Origin: Candidatus Zipacnadia bacterium
Lineage (GTDB): Bacteria; Armatimonadota; Zipacnadia; Zipacnadales; UBA5352
Length of the DNA stretch: 34,036 nucleotides
Direction of reading: 5' to 3'
NCBI GenBank assembly: GCA_029821635.1
Contig: JALGSW010000045.1
Coordinates: 1 to 34,036, forward strand
A model generated the notes under the pieces. That model searched no databases. It was not told the DNA's origin and worked only from the letters and a program-made list of their open reading frames with translations. The position numbers and the translations under genes are program-made. This document shows, piece after piece, positions 26,713 through 34,036 of the stretch. The stretch's first letter is position 1. Every line of letters starts with the position of its first letter.

Positions 26713-29250
26713 ATGACTGCTGCAAGGGTCCTGTTGCTCGCTTCCGCACTTGTGCTGCTGCTTTGCCTATCGTCATGCGCCGAGACAACCCGCCTCGCCG
26801 CCGGAGGCACGGCGCTGATGCCCGTTGTGGTCGCCGATGGGGCCTCCCAGGCCCTGCAGGCCGCCGCTGCCGACCTCGCCGACTACCTCGGCCGGATCGC
26901 CGGCGCGCAGTTTGAGGTCACCGTCGGCGATGGCGCCTCGGGGATCGTGGTTGGGACGGCCGCCGACTTCCCCGCGCTGGCTGAGGGCGCCGGCTTCGAG
27001 CCCGATCACGCGCTCAAACGTGAGGACTACATCCTGCGCTCCGAGGCCGACCGCCTGCTGCTCATCGGCGCGACCGACACCGCCGCCGAGCACGCGGTCT
27101 GGGACCTGCTCTGGCGCCTCGGCTACCGGCAGTACTTCCCCGGCGAGCGGTGGGAGATCGTGCCCTCAGTGCCCGACCTGAGCATCGACGCCGATGCGAG
27201 TGAGGCCCCGGCCTACCACGCGCGGCGTATCTGGTACGGGTATGGCACCTGGGATTACAATTCCGAGCCGTACGCGCAGTGGTGCCTGCGCAATCGCGCG
27301 CGCTCCGGCATGGCGCTGAGCACCGGCCACTCCTACGGACGGACCATCCGCGCCAACGCCGAGGAGTTCGCTGCTCACCCGGAATACTACTCGCTGATCG
27401 ATGGCGAGCGCCGCCTCGCGGGTACGGTGGACGGCAGCGGCAACATCAAGTTCTGCATCTCCAACCCCGGCCTGCGCGAGCTGGTGGTTCAGCACGCCCT
27501 GCGCTACTTCGAGGAGAACCCCGACGCCGACAGCATCTCCATGGACCCGTCGGACGGTGGAGGCTGGTGTGAGTGCGAGGACTGTGCCGCGATGGGCTCG
27601 GTAACCGACCGCGCGCTGACACTTGCCAACGATGTCGCCGCCGCGATCACCGAGCGCTACGGTGACAAGTATGTGGGCATGTACGCCTACAGCGAGCACT
27701 CCCCCCCGCCGAACATCCGCGCGCATCCGCACGTGATCATCAGCGTCGCTACGTCGTTCATCCGCGGCGGGTATACGCTCGATCAGCTCATCGAGGGCTG
27801 GCAGGCGCAGGGCGCGACCATCGGCATGCGCGAGTACCTCGGCGTGAACGTTTGGGACCGCGACCTGCCCGGTCGCGCGCGCGGCTCCAACCTCGATTAC
27901 GTGACCACGAGCATCCCGGACTTCCACGCGAAAGGCGCGCGCTTCTACAGCGCCGAGTCGAGCGACAACTGGGGCCCGAACGGCCTCGGCTACTACATCG
28001 CGGCGCGCACGCTCTGGGACCTCGACGAGGCGCAGCGTAAGGATGAGCTGGTCGCGCGCTTCCTCAGCGACTGTTTCGGGGCGGCCGCGGGGCCGATGGG
28101 CGAGTTCTACGCGCTCATCGACGGGGCGAACAAGCCGCTGCTGTGCCGCGACCTGATCGGGCGCATGTACCGCTCTCTCGACGACGCGCGCGAGGCCGTA
28201 GCGGGTGACGAGGCGGTCATCGGGCGCATCAACGATCTCGTGCTCTACACGCGCTACGTGGAGCTGTACCTCGACTACTCAGTCGCCGCCGGCGATGCGC
28301 GCCAGCAGGCCTTCGAGGACCTGATCCGCCACGCCTACCGGATGCGCGAGACGATGATGGTGCACTCAAAGGCGCTCTACCGCGACCTCGTCAATCGCGA
28401 CAAAGCAGTCAGCATCCCCGAGGGCGCCGAGTGGAGCGTTGCCGAGGCAGACAATCCGTGGAAGGAGAGCACGGCCTTTGGCGAGGCGGAGTTCGCGGCG
28501 CTCATCGCCGACGGCATCACCGCCAACCCGACCGTGGAGATCGAGGCGGTGCAGTTCAGTAACGAGCTTGTGCCCGCGGCGCCGCTCGGGCTGGAAGCGC
28601 CCGTTGCGGGCAGCCTCGGCGGCTCGGTCCGCGGCCGCCAGGTGCGCTACCTGTGGATCGACGAGGCCCCGGCGGAGCTTGCCCTGCAGGTGACGGGCGG
28701 CCTCATCGCTCACTACCGCGACCGTGGCAACGTGCAGTTTGAGCTCTACGCCGACGCGGAGGTCACGCTGGAACCGGTGGCCACCGACGCGAGCGTCCCG
28801 CCCGACGGCGAGGAGCGCGCAGTTGTGCTGCAGACGCCCTACACGGGCCTGCATCGCCTCGAGTGGACGGATGGCAACGACATGACGAGGGTCGTGCTGC
28901 CGGAGGGCACGCCGGTGACGGTGCGCTCGGACCTGGAGCAGTCGATGCGGCTGCAGGGCCGCTGGACGCTGGTGTTCTACGTGCCGAAGGGGACGCAGAG
29001 CGTCGGCGGCTACACCAACAGCGCGTCGGGCGAGGTCCTGAACGCCGATGGCGAGGTCGCGTACTCGTTCGCTGAGATGGACGGCGCGGGGTACTTCGCG
29101 GTGCCCGTCCCGGAGGGCCAGGACGGCCGCCTCTGGGCAATGCGGAGCTGCTCCGGCCAGCGCATGCTGATGACCGTGCCGCCCTACTTCGCTGCGAGCG
29201 CCGACACGCTGCTGCTCCCGCGCGAAGTTGTGGAGGCGGACGCGCGGTAG
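26713..29250 (+). CDS. DUF4838 protein 4 (predicted lipoprotein)
   Basis: 845 residues. The frame is open upstream inside the previous gene, but ATG at 26713 has GAGGAGG 9 bases before it and starts a lipoprotein signal, with LSSC (19-22) as lipobox and C22 as the anchor. The N-terminal alpha/beta module is present but diverged (LQAAAADLADYLGRIAGAQ, GIVVGTAADF, DYILRSEADRLLLIGATD, AVWDLLWRLGYRQYFPGE). The barrel has STGHSYGRTI (203-212), KFCISN and DPSDGGGWCECEDC (278-291; D281, C286, C288, C291). The C-terminal beta part is longer than in the other three, with YVPKGTQSVGGY near 755. It is the most diverged of the four and the only one with a clean lipobox, so it may be the surface-anchored member. 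Last gene of the tight run. Confidence 0.87.
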   Translation: MTAARVLLLASALVLLLCLSSCAETTRLAAGGTALMPVVVADGASQALQAAAADLADYLGRIAGAQFEVTVGDGASGIVVGTAADFPALAEGAGFEPDHALKREDYILRSEADRLLLIGATDTAAEHAVWDLLWRLGYRQYFPGERWEIVPSVPDLSIDADASEAPAYHARRIWYGYGTWDYNSEPYAQWCLRNRARSGMALSTGHSYGRTIRANAEEFAAHPEYYSLIDGERRLAGTVDGSGNIKFCISNPGLRELVVQHALRYFEENPDADSISMDPSDGGGWCECEDCAAMGSVTDRALTLANDVAAAITERYGDKYVGMYAYSEHSPPPNIRAHPHVIISVATSFIRGGYTLDQLIEGWQAQGATIGMREYLGVNVWDRDLPGRARGSNLDYVTTSIPDFHAKGARFYSAESSDNWGPNGLGYYIAARTLWDLDEAQRKDELVARFLSDCFGAAAGPMGEFYALIDGANKPLLCRDLIGRMYRSLDDAREAVAGDEAVIGRINDLVLYTRYVELYLDYSVAAGDARQQAFEDLIRHAYRMRETMMVHSKALYRDLVNRDKAVSIPEGAEWSVAEADNPWKESTAFGEAEFAALIADGITANPTVEIEAVQFSNELVPAAPLGLEAPVAGSLGGSVRGRQVRYLWIDEAPAELALQVTGGLIAHYRDRGNVQFELYADAEVTLEPVATDASVPPDGEERAVVLQTPYTGLHRLEWTDGNDMTRVVLPEGTPVTVRSDLEQSMRLQGRWTLVFYVPKGTQSVGGYTNSASGEVLNADGEVAYSFAEMDGAGYFAVPVPEGQDGRLWAMRSCSGQRMLMTVPPYFAASADTLLLPREVVEADAR

Positions 29251-29534
29251 TCGCGAGACCGCCTGCATAGGGCGCTGTGCATTGCCCACATCGTGGCGAA
29301 CGTGGCCTCCCGCCGCATGTCGTACGGAGGGGCCGTCGTGAGCCACCGCGTCGTTTGCGGTGGCGAAGTCGGCCCGGCCGTTCGGCAACCGTTCCCTCTT
29401 CGGCGACGCCCTGTCGTGATGCCCGGGCCGACTTCGCGCACACGGCTCTCGCTGACGCTCGCGCCGGGGCGCTCAGGCGGCCCCTCCGTACGGCGAACGG
29501 CGCAACTGGACGCGCGGTAGTCGCGAGACCGCCT
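29238..29534. repeat. 27-bp direct repeats flanking nested palindromes
   Basis: The 27 bases at 29238-29264 recur exactly at 29508-29534, 270 bases apart; the left copy spans the stop codon of the DUF4838 lipoprotein gene. Between them lie nested inverted repeats: CGTACGGAGGGGCC (29321-29334) with its complement at 29479-29492, and GCGAAGTCGGCCCGG (29363-29377) with its complement at 29423-29437. No convincing protein is encoded in this gap. It could be an inserted non-autonomous element, a local duplication, or a structured RNA. Confidence 0.75.
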
Positions 29535-29554
29535 CCACCGGCGCGGGGAGACGC

Positions 29555-30976
29555 CTACAACTCCCCGCGCCCCGAGCCGCGGATCGGCGCCTGGTACTCG
29601 CCGGAGTCGCAGATCACGTTCACCCACCATGTGCCGGCCGAGGGCCCCTCGTCCGCCGCGATGTTCGCGGACCAGTAGGTCCACGGGCCCTGGTTCGCGT
29701 TCCCGATTGTGGCGGGAGCCAGGGCGCCGTCGGGCGCGATGAACCAGCCCTCCCAGCGGGGCTCGGTTGGCCCCCCGATCACGTTCAGCCCATCCCCACG
29801 CGCGTTCCTCAGACTGATGCGGGCGATGACTCGGTCCCCGTCCTCGTAGTGGGCCTGGTGCACCTGCGCCTCGACGTGCACCGGCCCCCCGAGCTCCAGT
29901 GTGATCTCCGCGGGCTCGCCGTACAGCTCCTCCGCGGGGCCGTAGAACTCCCACGTGGCGTCCGGGCGGTCTGGGTAGCGTAGTTCGTAGGCGACGAATA
30001 GCCCATAGAGAGGCCCGTAGATGCGCGTGCGCTCATACACCGGCACGCAAATCGTCTCGGGTGGGCGGAGCCACCGGATCGGCTCGATGCCCCGCCCGGT
30101 GACGGTGAGCGAGACTATCTCCATCGGCCGCCCGCGTCCGTCGGTGGCGCGCAGGTGCACCGTGTGCGTGGGCTCGTCGTAGGGGCGCAGGCCGATGCGG
30201 CGGTTCGGCCAGTCGATGGTGAGTTTCGCGAGTTCGCTGCCGACCGTGGTCACCTCGCGGGCGCGGTCGGCCTGGAAGACCCTCTCGGCGCCCGCGGACA
30301 GCGGCTCCTCGGGCAGAACCCGGTCACCTGCCATCCACGACCTCATCGAGATCCGCCCGTCGCCATCGAAGTCGAGGAAGTGCCACTCGAACGCCTCCCC
30401 CTCGAAGGTGCCCGAGGCGACCCACTCCTCGGTCAGCCGCGGTGTGAGATCGATCGTGTTGTACTCAGGTCCGAGCACGGTGCTGATGAGGTCGAGCGTG
30501 AGCATCTCGCCGGCGCGCTCCTCGGAATCCAGCGCCACCGTCACCTTCGGCCACCCGAAGGTCGGCCACCAGCCGATACCGTCCTCAATCGGCCGGTCCG
30601 GGAGGCGCGTCGTGGGCAGCTTGGTCTCGTCATCGAGGCGGCCGTCGGCGTCGGTGTCCACGTAGAGCCACAGATCGGTGAGTTGCCTGCCGGCGTAGGT
30701 CCGGATGGCGAACGGTATCGGTTCGACGTCCACGAGATGGATGCTGCCGGTGTACCAGATGGCGTCGGGAAACAAGGAGGCGAGGCCGGCCGGGCCTTGC
30801 TGCGCGGGGCGAGCGGAGGCGAAGTCGCCGCCGTGGGCCTCCCACCACTCATGGGCGGGGAGGTCGCGGCGCTGCAGGTCGAACCACTGCCAGGCGGGGT
30901 CCACTTCAGGAAGAGACAGCGCGGCGGCGTAGAAAGGCACGAGGCATGCGGCGAGGCACAGCAATCGGCGCAGCAT
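29555..30976 (-). CDS. Secreted protein of unknown function with calcium-loop-like motifs
   Basis: 473 residues. ATG at 30976 follows GAGGAGG with 8-base spacing and opens a signal peptide (MLRRLLCLAACLVPFYAAAL). No family is recognised. Two acidic loops, DTDADGRLDDE (107-117) and DFDGDGRIS (202-210), have the D-x-[DN]-x-DG form of calcium-binding EF-hand or dockerin-like loops. The rest is rich in predicted beta strands and in Trp and Tyr (WWPTFGWPKVTV, GPWTYWSANI), and the C-terminal half has the look of immunoglobulin-like sandwiches (PVHVEAQVHQAHYEDGDRV). A role in binding or presenting extracellular polymer is possible but unproven. It lies 58 bases downstream of the small membrane protein gene and is probably co-transcribed with it. 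Confidence 0.8.
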   Translation of the reverse strand: MLRRLLCLAACLVPFYAAALSLPEVDPAWQWFDLQRRDLPAHEWWEAHGGDFASARPAQQGPAGLASLFPDAIWYTGSIHLVDVEPIPFAIRTYAGRQLTDLWLYVDTDADGRLDDETKLPTTRLPDRPIEDGIGWWPTFGWPKVTVALDSEERAGEMLTLDLISTVLGPEYNTIDLTPRLTEEWVASGTFEGEAFEWHFLDFDGDGRISMRSWMAGDRVLPEEPLSAGAERVFQADRAREVTTVGSELAKLTIDWPNRRIGLRPYDEPTHTVHLRATDGRGRPMEIVSLTVTGRGIEPIRWLRPPETICVPVYERTRIYGPLYGLFVAYELRYPDRPDATWEFYGPAEELYGEPAEITLELGGPVHVEAQVHQAHYEDGDRVIARISLRNARGDGLNVIGGPTEPRWEGWFIAPDGALAPATIGNANQGPWTYWSANIAADEGPSAGTWWVNVICDSGEYQAPIRGSGRGEL

Positions 30977-31034
30977 TTCACGTCCTCCTCAGGGCGTTGC
31001 GTGGTTGCGGCACGAACGGCAACTGACCGGGCGG

Positions 31035-31454
31035 TCAATCCTGCGACGCGTCACCTCCCTCGGGCCGGGCCTCATTCGCGGGCGCGTCCTCGTCCGCGTC
31101 CGGAGCCGGCGCGTTGCTCGGCGCTTGGCGGAACATCTCAGGCGGTTCGCTGGTCGGGCTCAGGGCCGTCGCCACGCCCGCCCACGCCCAGAAGCCGATC
31201 ACGAACGCCATCATGAACCCGAAGACCATCAGGCAGCCGCGCATCGACGGCGTGTTCTCCACGAGGAAGGCCGTGAAGAGCAGGACCGCGCCGGGCATCA
31301 GGACCATCAGCCCGAGCCGCCAGCCGATCCCCGCGCGCGCGATCAGCATCCAGACGTTGAGCGTCAGGCCCGCCATCAGCAGGAATGTGCCGAACGCGCG
31401 CAGGCGGGTCGCACGCGGACGCTGGTCGATACTCGCGTAGGTGGGCTGGAGCAT
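31035..31454 (-). CDS. Small inner-membrane protein, three predicted transmembrane segments
   Basis: 139 residues; no family recognised. Hydrophobic stretches at about 20-41 (AFGTFLLMAGLTLNVWMLIA), 47-65 (LGLMVLMPGAVLLFTAFLV) and 73-98 (GCLMVFGFMMAFVIGFWAWA) suggest three membrane helices, with a Pro/Glu/Asp-rich hydrophilic tail of about 40 residues. The start at 31454 has no clear Shine-Dalgarno site, and the N-terminal assignment is less sure than for its neighbours. It is first in a probable two-gene minus-strand unit with the secreted protein at 29555-30976. Confidence 0.65.
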   Translation of the reverse strand: MLQPTYASIDQRPRATRLRAFGTFLLMAGLTLNVWMLIARAGIGWRLGLMVLMPGAVLLFTAFLVENTPSMRGCLMVFGFMMAFVIGFWAWAGVATALSPTSEPPEMFRQAPSNAPAPDADEDAPANEARPEGGDASQD

Positions 31455-31505
31455 GAGGCAAGGTTCGCGATGGGGGAGGGCGGGTCCTTCAACAGTGCAA
31501 CGACT

Positions 31506-31530
31506 GACGGGCAGGATGCCCGTCCCACAA
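31506..31530 (+). repeat. GGCAGGATGCC-type palindrome
   Basis: GACGGGCA, GGA, TGCCCGTC (31506-31524) followed by CCACAACG. The stem-loop is identical over 19 bases to the copy at 13569-13587. It lies in the divergent gap between the membrane protein and the LamG gene, so it cannot be a simple terminator for a gene ending there. Confidence 0.75.
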
Positions 31531-31645
31531 CGGATGACGGCAACGGCGCGGGGCGACGGGAAGGCGTCCCCGGAGACGGTGGAGAATACGCTTCTGACGA
31601 GGGAGTTCCGTTCGACCGTCCAACCGGCCTCAAGGAGGACTTGCG

Positions 31646-34036
31646 ATGCGTACGATTACCGGCGTGTGCGTGCTCATGCTCGTGGTGAGCCTGGCGAGTG
31701 CACAGGCGCCCATCGACAACTACACCACCTTCATGGCGAGCTTCGACAAGACCGTCGAGCCCGACTACTGCGCCGGCGACTGGCGCGCGGCAGTCAGCGG
31801 CAGCCCCGAGCTTGTCGATGGCCGCTCCGGCAACGCGCTCTTCGTCCCCGTCGGGCAGAGCGTCACCTTCAACGCCGACCAGAAGATCAATCTCTCAGCC
31901 GGGACGATCGAGTTCTGGCTGCTCTGGACCGAGGAAATGGCGAGTGCCGAGAGCAGTGTCAGCGTTCAACCGGCTTGCGACGGGGCGCCTCGGGATGCCC
32001 GTGAAGCAGGGGCCGCCGGGGGAGGGCGAGTGGACCTGGCAGCGCGTTGATGTTGACCCGTCTGAGTGGGAGACGCCGTCCTGGCACCACCTCGCAGGCG
32101 TTTGGGAGGGTGGCCAGACCGCGCTCTACGTTGACGGTGAACTCGTCGAGACCGAGGAGGGCGGCGCCGGCTTCATTGAGACGCCAAGCGAGTTCAGCTT
32201 CGGTCGCGGCCCGCTGACCATCGACGAGGTGCGCGTCTCTTCGAAGGTCCGTACCGCCGAGGAGATCGCCGCCGTCGCGAACGCGCAGCCCGGACAGGCG
32301 ACCACCGCCTACCTGACGGACCTGCAGCCCACCGCGATGCAGCAGGCGGTTGGCGAGGTCGGGATCGACAACACGCTCGGGATCGATGAGCGCGAGCTGC
32401 CGCTGGTGATCGGCATGCGCGCCTATGCCCGTGGGCTGGCGCTGCGCGCGCCGGGCTCGGTGGAGTTCACCATCCCTGAGGGCATGACGAGCCTGCAGGG
32501 CGTCTACGGCGTCAGCCCCTTCGGGCGCGAGGGCGCGAACGCGACGCTGACTCTCTCCCTCGACGGCGCCGCCGTGCAGACCTGCTCGGACCTCGCCATG
32601 GGCGATGAGTCGATGCCGCTGACGCTGCCGGTGCAGGCCGGGCAGACGCTGCGCATTGAGGCAGTGCCGGTGCGCGACATGACCGGCGGGATCGCGGTGA
32701 TCGGTGACGCGATGCTGCTGGCCGAGGGCGTCGAGTCGCCGCCCTCGTTCTCTCGCGAGCTGACCGTTGACGAGCTGGCCATGCAGCAGATGCGCTCGCG
32801 CGCGGCGCAGTTCAGCTTCGACCTGCCCGACGCGCCGAAGGGCTACGTGATCTACGCAGGCCACCCGGTCGATGAGGTCGATCCAACCGTCGAGCCGCTG
32901 CACGAGACCTTCCCGCAGGCGCTGGCGATCGCCGCCGCGCCGGGCGAGTATGAGGCGGCGCAGTTCGACATCTTCGCCGGTCGCGACCTCTCCGGGATCA
33001 ACGTAAGTGCAGGCGATCTGACCGGCGACGCAGGCACGATCGGCGGCGATGACGTGCAGGTGCAGCTCATCCGCCGCGTGCTCATGCGCAAGGGCTACTG
33101 GATGGCGCGGGGGGCCGCGAACTACGACACCGCCTCGCGCTTCATCTTCCCCGCGAGCGACTTCTGGCTCCCCGAGGGCAACTTCAAGGAAGTCTACGTC
33201 CTCGTGCACGTCCCCGACGATGCGCAGCCGGGCGCCTACGCGGGCACCATCACCGTCGCCGCGGACGGCGTCGAGGCCACGGAGATGGCGCTGAACCTGA
33301 CCGTGCGGCCGATCGAGCTGATCCAGCCGCAGGACAGGCGCTACGGGATGTATTACCGTTCGGCGGTGCTGCGGGACAGGCCGCAGGAGGTCAATGACGC
33401 GGAGTTCGCGGACATGGCCGCCCACGGCTGCACGATGATCAAGGGACACACCGCGATCACCTGGACGACGGACGATGACGGCAACATCACGTGGGACTTC
33501 GATCTCATCCGCATGACCCTCGAACAGGGACGCAAGTTCGGGTTCTTCGGGGAGATCACGATCTACGACAGCCTGAACGTCCTGCAGCGCCTGATGGGCC
33601 TTCCTGGCCTCAACGATGAGGGTGAGGGCGATCCGCTCTCGGAGAACGAGGAACTGCTCGCAATCGCGCGGCAGGGCTTCGCGGACCTGAAGGAGCTTCA
33701 GGGCGAATACCCGGACTATGAGTTCGTCCTCACCCACGGCGACGAAGTCTTCGGACGCGGGCGTCTGGAGCGCTACATTGACCTCGCCGAAGTCATCCGC
33801 AGGACCTCGGACTTCCGGATCTACATCACGCTGCACATGACCCCGGGGAACTCGGAGCAGTACATGGAGCGGTCGGACCCGTGGATCGACGTGCGTTCCA
33901 TCAACGGCCACTCGCTGGAGACCTGGCTGCAGGCCGGCCACGACTGGGACGAGATGGCGCAGATGCTCGCCGCCTCGGGCGACGAGGCGTGGATGTACCA
34001 CAACATGCGCGGCTCGTTCTTCAAGGCCGAGTGGAA
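31646..34036 (+). pseudogene. Secreted LamG / NPCBM / glycoside-hydrolase-like protein, frameshifted and cut by the window end
   Basis: ATG at 31646 follows AAGGAGG (31632-31638) and starts a signal peptide (MRTITGVCVLMLVVSLASA). The first frame reads as a LamG-type jelly roll (VDGRSGNALFVPVGQSVTF, LSAGTIEFWLLW) but ends at 32050 in unrelated sequence. From about 31962 the LamG continues one frame on (SAFNRLATGRLG, SWHHLAGVWEGG, TALYVDGELVETEEGG, LTIDEVRVS), and this frame stays open to the window end. One extra base or two missing bases near 31940-31964 would explain it. Joined residues: LamG about 20-205; an NPCBM-like module about 218-360 (YARGLALRAPGSVEF, LSLDGAAVQT); a beta domain to about 565 (GEYEAAQFDIFAGRDL, PGAYAGTITV); then the start of a barrel (DRRYGMYYRS, FVLTHGDEVFG). 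At least 797 residues. A sequencing error is as likely as true decay. Confidence 0.8.

Noticed and set aside
31959..34001. 680-codon open frame on the minus strand at the right end
   Set aside because: It is antisense to the LamG/NPCBM frame, which shows recognisable domains; its own translation is an Arg/His/Val/Leu-rich shadow typical of GC-rich DNA.
1..34036. CRISPR array, tRNA, rRNA, transposase or phage genes
   Set aside because: No regularly spaced direct repeats, no cloverleaf with recognisable TPsiC arm, and no integrase or transposase motif were seen by eye; a short tRNA could still be missed without a covariance search.

Overview
The window comes from a GC-rich bacterium (strong G/C bias at third codon positions, clear Shine-Dalgarno sites). 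Its content is dominated by exported carbohydrate-active proteins. The gene set, with DUF4838 proteins, glycoside-hydrolase-like barrels, a sulfatase, an alpha-L-fucosidase, a parallel beta-helix protein and LamG/NPCBM modules, together with abundant short intergenic palindromes, recalls uncultured Armatimonadota, Planctomycetota, Lentisphaerota/Kiritimatiellae or similar lineages. No rRNA, tRNA or housekeeping gene was seen that would fix the phylum. No phage, transposase or CRISPR was seen.

Layout. Positions 1-7896 hold a truncated C45-type (penicillin acyltransferase-like) Ntn hydrolase gene, a secreted parallel beta-helix protein, a TPR protein gene broken by a frameshift, and a three-module glycoside-hydrolase-like secreted protein. 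From 8149 to 13559 come a uroporphyrinogen-decarboxylase-fold protein, an acyl-CoA synthetase and a secreted GH42-like protein, all on the plus strand but separated by repeat-filled gaps. A sulfatase (13633-15111, minus) is divergent from the core of the window at 15312-29250. That core is a plus-strand run of six genes: DUF4838, DUF4838, GH29 fucosidase, DUF4838, discoidin plus barrel, and a DUF4838 lipoprotein. The last four have gaps of only 17-31 bases and look like one operon. The right end has a minus-strand pair (small membrane protein, secreted unknown) and a frameshifted LamG/NPCBM glycoside-hydrolase-like gene that runs off the window.

Working model (inference). The locus processes a fucose-containing, possibly sulfated and uronate-rich polysaccharide. 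Four exported DUF4838 proteins and the discoidin-barrel protein would bind or cut it outside the cytoplasm. The fucosidase and the sulfatase show no signal peptide and would act on imported fragments. No SusC/SusD pair or ABC importer is in the window, so it is not a classical Bacteroidetes PUL.

Most intergenic space is occupied by at least five recognisable families of short palindromic repeats, sometimes several in one gap (9238-9552, 17748-17893). Two other non-coding structures stand out: an 11-bp perfect hairpin that buries the ribosome binding site of the second DUF4838 gene, and nested palindromes between 27-bp direct repeats after the last DUF4838 gene. Two genes (3141-4963 and 31646 onward) need a frameshift to be read through.
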